Below, piece by piece: positions 17,054 through 24,851 of a DNA stretch of 38,794 nucleotides. The notes beneath the pieces are model-generated. The model did no database searches, was not told the origin of the DNA, and saw nothing but the letters and a program-made list of their open reading frames with translations. How positions within the stretch are numbered: the first letter of the stretch is position 1; each line of letters begins with the position of its first letter. The translations under genes were made by a program, and so were the position numbers. Origin of the DNA: Dehalococcoidia bacterium UBA6495 (lineage in GTDB: Bacteria; Chloroflexota; Dehalococcoidia; Lucifugimonadales; UBA826); assembly GCA_002435305.1 (NCBI GenBank), contig DJMH01000071.1, forward strand, positions 1-38,794, in the 5' to 3' direction.

Positions 17054-17069
17054 AGGTTGGGTTCAACCT
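17054..17069. repeat. Inverted repeat in the leader of the transaldolase gene
   Basis: AGGTTG, loop GGTT, CAACCT: a perfect 6-bp stem 46 bp before the tal ATG, inside the 203-bp gap between the VWA gene stop and tal. On the minus strand it is followed by an AT-rich tail (AATATTTAAAAATT) rather than a clean U-run. It could be a weak terminator for the VWA operon or an operator just upstream of a TAATAT-like -10. Nothing else is recognisable in this gap. Confidence 0.35.
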
Positions 17070-17211
17070 TACCAAACACGGGACATGATATTACCACGAT
17101 CTTTTAGGTCTAAGGCGAATTCTGAAACGTTCAAATGCCTCCGCTGCTAGCCTAGAGTTACCAGATTATGACATAGGTATTGGCCTTAGTAACTTGGGCA
17201 GTCACATATAT

Positions 17212-20200
17212 CTACATAGTCAATCGCCGGTACAGAACCAACAAGCGTTCCGGTAAATCATTAATGTCGTCCAATATTTCATACCCCATATCAGAACACA
17301 TTGTCTTCAAGTAATCATGTCCATTCTTATCAACAGTCAGGCAAAAAGAGTTAATTCCCTGCATTTTCGCTTCATCCAACGCCTTTTTTGTGTCATGGAC
17401 AGCATATTCTTTTTCCACCCCTTCCCTACTGTAGCCACGATCCTGAGGGCGACCATCACTAATCAAGAACAGTATTTTTGTCCTTGCGTCAGTGTTATCC
17501 AATTTGTATGTTGCATGCCTAATTGCCGGGCCCATTCTTGTTGCATGCAGAGGAGCGATTCGGTCAATCCTACGTTTGACTTTCTCTGAAAAATTCTCGT
17601 GAAGATCTTTTATGGTATAAAACTCTACATTCTCCCTTCCATATCCAGAAAAACCATATATCCCGTAGGTATCTCCTATTGCCTCCAAAGCATTTATGAG
17701 AAGCACCATAGATTCTTTTTCCATGTCAATGATTCTTTTATAGGATCTTCTCATCTGCTCCCCACGCCTAGTTCTCAGCCAAACCATATATTCGACCGGA
17801 TCATCAGGAGCGTCCCAGTCATCTTGTTTGTTTTTGCCTTCATCTATGGCCTCTGCCGTAGAGGCACTGGTATCCAAAAGGAAAGCGACCGCCACATCAC
17901 GTTGGACTTTATTTCGTCGCCAATAAAATTTTTCATCTGGGCTGGATCCGGTTTTTATGTCCACCATATTCTCTATGACATCATCAATATCTATATCTTC
18001 CCCGTCTATTAACTTTCTTTCTTTCCTAAACATTTCAGGGACCATCATCTCAAATTGTCTGCGGATCCTAGTGACTAAGGTACTATATTCGTTCAGAGTT
18101 GCTCCGAAGTATGCTGGCTCACCCTCCTGCATCATCTTTTGCCTCACTACACACCATCTAGGTTTGTAATCTTCCGCCCTAAAGTCCCATTCGTCGTAGA
18201 CAAATGTCTCGGGTTCAGGTGGTTCCAATTCTCCTCCCTCTTCATCTACATGAACAAAGGGTCCTTGCGAGTCGTCAGGAGATTGGGGCATATTAGCCCC
18301 AGCTTCCTTCATAATATTATCTGCAAACATCCCGCTTGATTCTTGAATTTCACCTTGCGTCGCCTGTAAATCGAGTTCGGCGCTATTCTCCAAAAGTTCT
18401 TGGAGCTGTTCTTGTGTCAAAGGTTCTCCCTGAGCTTGGCCCATTTCGTCTTGCTGTTGCATTCTTAACTCGGTCATCAACTGAGCCAATTCAGGTTTGA
18501 AGTCTCCACGGTATTCCACTTCTTGGATGGATTCGTATTCTTCTTCACCTTCAGGGCGGAGTTCCATTTCCATGCCCATACCTATCTGTTGTAAAAGGTT
18601 CTCCATATCCTCAGGATCAACATAATCTTCATCATCCTCTTCATCAAAGTCCATATCGCTCCAGTCATCAGGAGGTATTTCTTCGTTCGGGATGGCAGAA
18701 ATGATCGCGTATATCCTTAAGGTTGCCTCCGCGGTATCCTCAACAGTTGCATCAGGCACCAAAACTCTACGAGCAATTTGTGCTACCTGAGAAGCTTCTT
18801 TGTTGTATTTTGATGGTGCGAGGACCCCCTCATATTGTTGGAGGCTCAGTCTCACCATAAATTCAACCATGGCCTCCCGGGCTGGAAGTTCCTTTATATC
18901 AGGTCGATTTTCATGCGAATCACTTTGAACCTGGGTATATGAAGATTTAATCCCGGGGTATTCGTTTTTAACCCTTGCGTCAAGACGTCCATCCTCCACC
19001 ACTGTAAAAATATCAAGAGACAATTTCCGATCCTCAAACAGATCAAAAAATCTTTGCATGTCTGTTAGCCAAGCTCTCTCCAATCCTGTGTGTGATTCAC
19101 TCAATTCATTGCCAGGAGAATCCGAGTCAGCCACATCCTCACCGAAAGCAGGTCCATTATTTTGGTTTTCTCTTAGGGTCTCTATCCTTCTTGCTTCTAG
19201 GTCCAGGCGAAGGTTTTCAAAAAGCCCCGACGGTCTTTCAAATTCAAATATGAAGCTACCAAATTCCAAATGGGCTACTTGATGAGTAGAAACTACTTTG
19301 AACCAAGCATAATTTTCTTCCTTGGTCCCATATCTATCAACCAAAGTGGGAACAAATACGGTAGATCCTTCTGTGGTAGGCGACTCGTTGGAAACCCAAC
19401 CAATGTTTTTTTCAACCAGTGCATCAGTTGGGGATAATTTAACTTCAGCACCAGCTAGGGCCCTGCAGTACATTTCCATGACAGGTTTAATTCTATCAAG
19501 CTCTATACCGGACGATAATGTCTCAATTACGGCCTCAGAGTGGGAAGATTCGATTTTAAAAAAGGCTAGGCCTCCATCTTTGTTTTGCGATAGGGTATTC
19601 ACGCCTTCCTGATACCAACGGCCCAACTGAAGTATCGTAAGCTTCTCCAAAACTATGGGTGCTGATTTTATGAATTCAGGCATTGCTAAAGGCTCTTCAT
19701 CGAGAAGGGTCTCCGCAAACCCGAGAACTATGTAGTGATGATCCTCTTCTAATAAGGATAGTGACTGAGATATGTCTAACATGGTTCCTGGTATGTTGGT
19801 TCCCCCATTATTTACCAAGCTTTCAGCCAGTTTTAAAAATCTCATCCTTTCTTCTGGATGAATCTTAGGAAGTGCCTTTGCCCCAGCCTCGAAAAAACTT
19901 TTAACCTCCCGCCAGCCAGTGTCAACTAAGGTGGTGGCTAATGACAGAAAGGCATCCTTATCATCGCCGACTAATGGAAAGATCTGTTCACCCAATGTCA
20001 AACATTCCGAGGACAAGTCATAGGACCGATGGGAAAGAGCGTCCAAAAAGTTTGCGAAATTCTCTAGTTGTTGAAAAGAAAGGCTTTCTAACAAGGTCGA
20101 ACTCTCAGCAAAAAATCTGCACGCCAAAGTGCTGGATTTCCAAGTCCCTTTATATAGCCCGTCTCCCAAACCCGCCCAACTTTCTATATGGCGAGAGCGT

Positions 20201-20541
20201 AATTTACTCATCGTTGCGGGGCTTGCTTCAAAATATGCAGCCGCCAAGGTCGGAGATTCCTCACACAGTGTAGCGCCGCACTCCATCCATCGTACAAAAT
20301 AACTGTATGGCATTGAAGAAATCACATTAGGGCTTACTTGAAAAAAGTGAGCAGCTGCCTCCCATGAACGCACTGTTTGCCCTGCTATACCAATCCCTCT
20401 TTTTAACCAATCTGATGCTTGCTCGTCAGAAAGGGCATCAGGCATTTCAACAATGGCTTTATTGAAATTATCCTTTACAGGAGCTGGAAACTTTTCTAGC
20501 TCTGGCAGTAAATTTTCTAGTACTTTTAATTTATCAGTCAC
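17212..20541 (-). CDS. CbbO/NorD-type VWA-domain protein with N-terminal helical repeats
   Basis: A 1109-residue cytoplasmic protein. The C-terminal von Willebrand A domain (about 880-1109) has an intact metal site: DTSAST (Asp890, Ser892, Ser894), Thr1001 and Asp1029 in SDGRP. The segment before it (EWDFRAEDYKPRWC, and RRQFEMMVPEMFRKER) is the region shared by NorD and CbbO proteins, partners of MoxR-type AAA+ ATPases that remodel client enzymes. Residues about 55-330 look like an alpha-solenoid of 36-40-residue repeats (FF/YF at 66, 103 and 143; W at 85 and 122). A very acidic tract lies at 625-646. Starts at GTG, overlapping the Nudix stop (GTGA). Client unknown: no Rubisco or NO reductase gene is nearby. 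Confidence 0.87.
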   Translation of the reverse strand: MTDKLKVLENLLPELEKFPAPVKDNFNKAIVEMPDALSDEQASDWLKRGIGIAGQTVRSWEAAAHFFQVSPNVISSMPYSYFVRWMECGATLCEESPTLAAAYFEASPATMSKLRSRHIESWAGLGDGLYKGTWKSSTLACRFFAESSTLLESLSFQQLENFANFLDALSHRSYDLSSECLTLGEQIFPLVGDDKDAFLSLATTLVDTGWREVKSFFEAGAKALPKIHPEERMRFLKLAESLVNNGGTNIPGTMLDISQSLSLLEEDHHYIVLGFAETLLDEEPLAMPEFIKSAPIVLEKLTILQLGRWYQEGVNTLSQNKDGGLAFFKIESSHSEAVIETLSSGIELDRIKPVMEMYCRALAGAEVKLSPTDALVEKNIGWVSNESPTTEGSTVFVPTLVDRYGTKEENYAWFKVVSTHQVAHLEFGSFIFEFERPSGLFENLRLDLEARRIETLRENQNNGPAFGEDVADSDSPGNELSESHTGLERAWLTDMQRFFDLFEDRKLSLDIFTVVEDGRLDARVKNEYPGIKSSYTQVQSDSHENRPDIKELPAREAMVEFMVRLSLQQYEGVLAPSKYNKEASQVAQIARRVLVPDATVEDTAEATLRIYAIISAIPNEEIPPDDWSDMDFDEEDDEDYVDPEDMENLLQQIGMGMEMELRPEGEEEYESIQEVEYRGDFKPELAQLMTELRMQQQDEMGQAQGEPLTQEQLQELLENSAELDLQATQGEIQESSGMFADNIMKEAGANMPQSPDDSQGPFVHVDEEGGELEPPEPETFVYDEWDFRAEDYKPRWCVVRQKMMQEGEPAYFGATLNEYSTLVTRIRRQFEMMVPEMFRKERKLIDGEDIDIDDVIENMVDIKTGSSPDEKFYWRRNKVQRDVAVAFLLDTSASTAEAIDEGKNKQDDWDAPDDPVEYMVWLRTRRGEQMRRSYKRIIDMEKESMVLLINALEAIGDTYGIYGFSGYGRENVEFYTIKDLHENFSEKVKRRIDRIAPLHATRMGPAIRHATYKLDNTDARTKILFLISDGRPQDRGYSREGVEKEYAVHDTKKALDEAKMQGINSFCLTVDKNGHDYLKTMCSDMGYEILDDINDLPERLLVLYRRLTM

Positions 20542-21137
20542 GCAGGCTCCTTCAAATTTCTTGAATCAATGAGACAGGCAAAATTACTAAGAATCCTAGC
20601 TGTCGCACCAAAAATCATATTATTTTCATAATGGAAAGCCGGCTGCACGATTACTTCACCTTCTAGTAATTTTGCCTCATATCTCCTGGTATCTTTCAAA
20701 AAGAGACAGGACAATGGCATCTCTATGACTTCTTCTACTTCGTCGTTATGGATATTAAATTGATATGGGTAGGATATTAGCCCGACTGTAGGGGTTATTT
20801 CATATCCTGTTGTAGTCTCAGTTTTGCCCAGAATTCCTAAAACTGAGACATTGCTTGGGTCGACACCCATTTCTTCCCAAGTTTCTCTTAAGGCAGTCTC
20901 AGTCAAATCTTTATCCAACCTATCCTTCCTACCCCCAGGAAAACAAATTTCCCCTTTATGGTGTTCGACTTTTTGGGTTCTCTTATTTAAAATCACCCAA
21001 TATTCACCATCCCTGTCAAAAAGCAGCACCAGCACACCCGCCGGTATGTGATTTGTGGAAGGACTTTTCAGTTCTTCTATTCCATTCAATCTATCTTTTA
21101 TATAAGCGGGTGATAATGTCACTGAGGATTTACTCAA
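20538..21137 (-). CDS. Nudix hydrolase, CoA-diphosphatase-like (NudL type)
   Basis: About 199 residues. HHKGEICFPGG (59-69) followed by LRETWEEMG (83-91) is the Nudix box in the spacing typical of the NudL/CoAse (UPF0035) group, which cleaves CoA or oxidised CoA into phosphopantetheine and 3',5'-ADP. The conserved Asp sits nine residues before the Arg, as in NudL. The start is uncertain: TTG at 21137 overlaps the end of the AAA+ gene by 8 bp, and a GTG at 21122 would remove five residues; neither has a clear ribosome site, so translation is probably coupled. It lies between an AAA+ gene and its VWA partner, and coaE heads the same operon. Confidence 0.83.
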   Translation of the reverse strand: MSKSSVTLSPAYIKDRLNGIEELKSPSTNHIPAGVLVLLFDRDGEYWVILNKRTQKVEHHKGEICFPGGRKDRLDKDLTETALRETWEEMGVDPSNVSVLGILGKTETTTGYEITPTVGLISYPYQFNIHNDEVEEVIEMPLSCLFLKDTRRYEAKLLEGEVIVQPAFHYENNMIFGATARILSNFACLIDSRNLKEPA

Positions 21138-22008
21138 AGATTGAGGAAATTATCTCTGTAATACTCTGCTGTAAAGAATGGTCATCTGTAATTGCCCAAT
21201 TAACTGATACTTGGCAGGCCCTACGAGGCGCAATACCTTGAGCCATAAGCTGGCCAGCATATATCAGAAGTCTCGTACTTGCTCCTTCGCCGAGCCCATG
21301 CTCCTTTAAGTTCCTTACTTTTTCTCCTAATTTGGCAAGTTGGTAAGCTGTATCCTTATCCACGCCCGCTTCATGCTCCACAATTTGGGCCTCTAAATCA
21401 ATCGGTGGGTAATCAAACTCAATGGAAACAAACCTTTGCCTAGTGCTATGCTTCAAGTCTTTTAGAGCGCTTTGGTACCCAGGGTTATAGGATAAAATTA
21501 GCAAGAACCCGTCGGCAGCCTGCAAAAGCTCTCCTCTTTTTTCGATAGGCAAGATTCTTCGATGGTCGGTCAATGGGTGTATCAAGACTGTAGTGTCTTT
21601 CCTAGCCTCCACTACTTCGTCCAGATAGCAGATTCCTCCCGCCTTTACAGCCCTAGTCAACGGGCCATCAAGCCAGACGGTCCGATCTCCTTCCAATAAG
21701 TATCTCCCAACGAGATCGCTTCCGGTGAGGTCTTCATGGCAAGCTATTGTGACCAGAGGCAAATTCACAGCCGAATCATCCGCATCATTCTTCGTAACCT
21801 TGGTCAATTCTGCGCCAAGTTTATATGACATATATTCTACAAACCTAGTTTTCCCACATCCAGTGGGTCCTTTGAATATGAGGGGGAGCTTTTGTTTATA
21901 AGCTGCCTCAAACAATTCCACCTCATCCTGAATTGGCACGTAGTACGGCTCTACATCTAATTGATATTCTTCAATAATGAAACTTTTATATAGTGATTGA
22001 GTTGTCAT
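21130..22008 (-). CDS. MoxR-family AAA+ ATPase of the CbbQ/NorQ/NirQ type
   Basis: A 292-residue AAA+ ATPase of the MoxR clade. Visible parts: Walker A GPTGCGKT (47-54), HEDLTGSDLVGRYLL (91-105), typical of CbbQ/NorQ, Walker B CYLDE (127-131), a sensor-1 asparagine in SYNPGY (Asn175) and the arginine-finger region STRQRF (188-193). A CbbQ-type C-terminal domain follows. Relatives form hexamers that, with a VWA adaptor (CbbO/NorD), pull on a target enzyme to activate it. Here the VWA partner is two genes downstream. The gap to coaE is 17 bp; an AGGAG lies 14 bp before the ATG, rather far. Confidence 0.9.
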   Translation of the reverse strand: MTTQSLYKSFIIEEYQLDVEPYYVPIQDEVELFEAAYKQKLPLIFKGPTGCGKTRFVEYMSYKLGAELTKVTKNDADDSAVNLPLVTIACHEDLTGSDLVGRYLLEGDRTVWLDGPLTRAVKAGGICYLDEVVEARKDTTVLIHPLTDHRRILPIEKRGELLQAADGFLLILSYNPGYQSALKDLKHSTRQRFVSIEFDYPPIDLEAQIVEHEAGVDKDTAYQLAKLGEKVRNLKEHGLGEGASTRLLIYAGQLMAQGIAPRRACQVSVNWAITDDHSLQQSITEIISSIFE

Positions 22009-22025
22009 ATGCAGCTATTCCACTC

Positions 22026-22625
22026 CTAATTATTAACTACTCTAGTGTTCCAAATTTTTTTTGCATTGTCTGCTAAGTCGCCTGTCGTTCCATCGTTGAC
22101 TACAACAACATGTGAATGCTCTATTCTTTCCTCTTGTGACATTTGAGAATCTATTCTAGCAATCGCGTCCTCCCTAGTCAGAGAATTTCTCCCCTGCAAT
22201 CTTTCAATTACTGTTTCTCTTTCTGAGGTGACGACCCATATTTCATCAAAAAGGGCCTCCCAGTTGGCTTCCATCAGCACTGCAGCTTCCACGACGACCA
22301 CATCGGTTCCGTTGGAAGAGTATTCGGTCAACTGTGCCTGGATCATATCGTGGATCAATGGGTGCATGATCGAATTTAGCTTTGCCATATTTTCGGGGCT
22401 GGAGAAAACTATGGGGCCGAGTTTCTTCCTGTCGACGGTACCATCATCTCCCACTATCTTATTTCCGAACGCGTCAACAACCAAATCAAACCCAATCGTC
22501 CCTGGAAGGTATGCTTCATGACCGAGCAAATCGGCGTTCACCACCGTTGCACCAAAATCATTCAGTAAATTGGAAACTAGCGACTTGCCAGTCCCAATCC
22601 CTCCGGTAAGACCAATACTAAGCAT
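22026..22625 (-). CDS. coaE: Dephospho-CoA kinase
   Basis: Catalyses the last step of CoA biosynthesis, phosphorylating the ribose 3'-hydroxyl of dephospho-CoA. The 199-residue protein begins with IGLTGGIGTGKS (P-loop 8-15), then VNADLLGHE (30-38), a PLIHDMIQ segment (about 98-105) and VVVVEAAVLMEANWEALFDEIWVV-like core residues that match the family. Length is typical (about 195-210). GAGG precedes the ATG by about 5 bp. It is the first gene of an operon with an AAA+ ATPase, a CoA-diphosphatase-like Nudix enzyme and a VWA protein, and diverges from selA across 157 bp. Confidence 0.93.
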   Translation of the reverse strand: MLSIGLTGGIGTGKSLVSNLLNDFGATVVNADLLGHEAYLPGTIGFDLVVDAFGNKIVGDDGTVDRKKLGPIVFSSPENMAKLNSIMHPLIHDMIQAQLTEYSSNGTDVVVVEAAVLMEANWEALFDEIWVVTSERETVIERLQGRNSLTREDAIARIDSQMSQEERIEHSHVVVVNDGTTGDLADNAKKIWNTRVVNN

Positions 22626-22782
22626 ATTACCTCGTCTAGGAAAAAGTCATTTAGTCATTCTACAGGAGGAGATTTTCGAGGGTCAATTAAAACCACGTTA
22701 TCGGGAAAAATTGAAGGATCAGGAGTCGATTCCCTTAACAATATATAATAGGAGGCTAACTGATCAAACAGGCTCAAAAAAA

Positions 22783-24153
22783 ATGCGAGAAAAACTGCGG
22801 CAAATCCCAAGCATGAGTTCCGTGCTTTCAGACACGCGAATTTCGGAATTGATGACCGGTTTCTCGACGGAAGCCGTAACAGCTCTGATAAGACAACAAC
22901 TGAGTCAGATAAGGTCAACTATTGATAGTAAATCAGAAATTCCAACAGTATTGGAAATATCGAACCAGGTCTCGGATCACATAGAGAGAAACTGGTCCAA
23001 TTGGCCCAGAAACGTTATAAATGCGACCGGTGTAGTTATTCATACTAACCTCGGGCGTGCTCCCTTAAGTACTGAAAGTATGGAGGCAGCGATTGATTCT
23101 TCTAAAACCTACAGCGATTTGGAACTAGAACTAGATTCTGGAAAGCGAGGATCTAGGCAAGCGAGAATTTCCCAATTGCTATCTAGTCTGACCGGAGCTG
23201 AGGCAGGGTTTGTGGTCAATAATAATGCTGCGGCTTTAATGCTTGGGCTTTCAGCATTGGCGTTAGGAAAAGAGGTAATAGTTTCACGATCTGAGGCTGT
23301 GGAGATTGGTGGCGGTTTCCGAATACCAGATATTTTAAAGCAAAGTGGTGTAACTCTGGCTGAAGTCGGCACCACTAACAGAACCTATGTGAGGGATTAC
23401 GAAAGTGAATTAAATGAAGAAACTGGAGCAATTCTTTCTATACACGCGAGCAATTTCAAGATAATTGGCTTCACTGCAGCGCCTTCAATTTCAGACCTTT
23501 CAAACCTGGGGGCCAGAGGGGAAATTCCTGTTCTACACGATGTGGGTAGCGGCTCCTTATTGGATACAACCAAATATGGGCTAGCACCAGAACCACGACC
23601 TCAGGAAAGCATAGCTGCTGGAGCTGATTTATGCTTCTTTTCAGGGGACAAATTATTAGGTGGGCCTCAAGCAGGAATAATTATTGGAAGGAAAATCTAT
23701 ATTGAGAAATTATCGAATCATCCTTTAGCCAGAGCTTTTAGAATAGACAAAATGAATTTGGCGGCATTGACTGCCACGTTGATTCACTACCTTAAGGAAG
23801 AGGCTCAAAATAAAATTCCCGTCTGGCAAATGATATCGGCTGGATTGGATGATCTCCGTAAAAGAGCTCACAATGTATCTACCAAAATCCCTAAAAGTGA
23901 CCTGTATTCGCTAGAAGTAATTGGAACAAAGTCGACGATCGGTGGTGGCAGTTTGCCGGGAGAAACGATGGATTCATTTGGAATTCAACTAAAGGTAAAT
24001 AATCCTGAACAATTTGCACTGAAAATTAGAACTGGAAGCAGCCCTATAGTTCCTAGAATCGAAGACGACACGGTCATATTTGATCTTCGGACCGTACTAC
24101 AAAATGACGATGAGACTCTAATAGCCTCCATAGCACATAGCCTAAAAAATTAG
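22783..24153 (+). CDS. selA: L-seryl-tRNA(Sec) selenium transferase
   Basis: SelA turns seryl-tRNA(Sec) into selenocysteinyl-tRNA(Sec) with selenophosphate, using PLP. The 456-residue form starting at ATG 22783 matches the family length (about 460) and opens with an IPSMSSVL segment equal to the usual LPSxDxLL. The core shows NATGVVIHTNLGRAPLS, EIGGGFRIPDI, HASNFKIIGFT and the PLP lysine in FFSGDKLLGGPQ (Lys290). A longer reading from 22570 is rejected because it would run across the divergent coaE start. A TATAAT at 22744-22749 may be the -10; no firm -35 and only a weak ribosome site are seen. No selB, selC, selD or selenoprotein gene lies in the window. Confidence 0.92.
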   Translation: MREKLRQIPSMSSVLSDTRISELMTGFSTEAVTALIRQQLSQIRSTIDSKSEIPTVLEISNQVSDHIERNWSNWPRNVINATGVVIHTNLGRAPLSTESMEAAIDSSKTYSDLELELDSGKRGSRQARISQLLSSLTGAEAGFVVNNNAAALMLGLSALALGKEVIVSRSEAVEIGGGFRIPDILKQSGVTLAEVGTTNRTYVRDYESELNEETGAILSIHASNFKIIGFTAAPSISDLSNLGARGEIPVLHDVGSGSLLDTTKYGLAPEPRPQESIAAGADLCFFSGDKLLGGPQAGIIIGRKIYIEKLSNHPLARAFRIDKMNLAALTATLIHYLKEEAQNKIPVWQMISAGLDDLRKRAHNVSTKIPKSDLYSLEVIGTKSTIGGGSLPGETMDSFGIQLKVNNPEQFALKIRTGSSPIVPRIEDDTVIFDLRTVLQNDDETLIASIAHSLKN

Positions 24154-24456
24154 ATGCCCTATCAAAATCCCCAGGAATCTACTCTTTTCAAAAAATTGTC
24201 TGTTCCAAGTGAAATCCATTTACGAAAGGATAAAGTAATACCTGCCATTCAAAGATTAGAGTCTTATATCAAAGATGCTACGAATGCTGGCATGAAAGAG
24301 ATCAGAGTAATTCATGGGCGAACCGGCAGTGGCGATATGAGGAGAGCGGTTCATGAGCTCCTAAACGTGCATCCGGATGTTGAAAGCTATTACCCTGCGC
24401 CACCTGCCGAAGGAGGTCCGGGAGCCACAATAGCAGTGCTCGTATCATCTCTCTAA
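24154..24456 (+). CDS. Smr-domain protein (MutS2 C-terminal-like)
   Basis: A 100-residue stand-alone Smr domain. After a 20-residue lead it shows EIHLRKDKVIPAIQRLE (about 20-36), the catalytic-loop region IHGRTGSGDMRRAV (about 53-66, in place of the common HGKGTGxLR) and the Gly-rich end EGGPGATIAVL. Smr domains nick or cut nucleic acid, and in MutS2 act on branched DNA or on collided ribosomes. The ATG follows the selA TAG directly, in the same frame, with no ribosome site, so it likely depends on termination-reinitiation after selA. Its role beside selA is unknown. Confidence 0.85.
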   Translation: MPYQNPQESTLFKKLSVPSEIHLRKDKVIPAIQRLESYIKDATNAGMKEIRVIHGRTGSGDMRRAVHELLNVHPDVESYYPAPPAEGGPGATIAVLVSSL

Positions 24457-24458
24457 TC

Positions 24459-24761
24459 TTAATCAGACTCGCAATTTGTGACAGCCCCCCACGTGGCAAC
24501 ACAAAATGGCACCAGGTATGTCAACGGCACTTTCCAAATTAACCCTTTATAAAAGTCGCCGGTGAATATGAAGTCTCCTTGGTTCAATAAAATCAAAATT
24601 GTTCCTACCAAACTGGCGGCCATAAGAGAGCGTTTCAACATTGGGAAATACACCAAAAGACACCGAAAATGGCGATGTTCAGGTTCTCCGTCTGGACTCA
24701 CCAAATAAGTAGAGCCGTTTATCGTTTCTTTACATCTGCCACAAATCGAGTATTTCTGCAT
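24459..24761 (-). CDS. NrtS-like two-helix membrane protein with an N-terminal zinc knuckle
   Basis: A 100-residue protein. Residues 1-40 hold Cys7-x2-Cys10 and His31-x2-Cys34, a likely single zinc site. Residues 42-95 form two hydrophobic helices around VGTILILLNQGDFIFTG and WKVPLTYLVPFCVATWGA. The NQGD and KVPLTYLVP motifs resemble NrtS, the small nitrate/nitrite transporter described in marine cyanobacteria; this match is from memory and should be confirmed. ATG 24761 is preferred over the upstream TTG at 24773 because GGAG lies 6 bp before it. It is convergent with the Smr gene (2-bp gap) and divergent from rarA. Confidence 0.68.
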   Translation of the reverse strand: MQKYSICGRCKETINGSTYLVSPDGEPEHRHFRCLLVYFPMLKRSLMAASLVGTILILLNQGDFIFTGDFYKGLIWKVPLTYLVPFCVATWGAVTNCESD

Positions 24762-24851
24762 CTTACTCTCCAATCAATGAATCGCTGATTCTTGTACACT
24801 ATTGCATTACGTGAGCCAAACCATTTTTACACATCCATCAAGGCTATAACG

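Noticed and set aside
19941..20273. 110-codon plus-strand frame within the VWA gene
   Set aside because: No domain or start signals; explained as the complement of the repeat-rich coding region.
22570..22782. N-terminal extension of selA starting at 22570
   Set aside because: It runs back across the divergent coaE start and the intergenic region and is unlike SelA N-termini; ATG 22783 gives the usual length.
24792..24851. Longer rarA start at TTG 24792
   Set aside because: The extra 20 residues are not RarA-like and lie in the promoter region shared with the NrtS-like gene; ATG 24852 fits the family.
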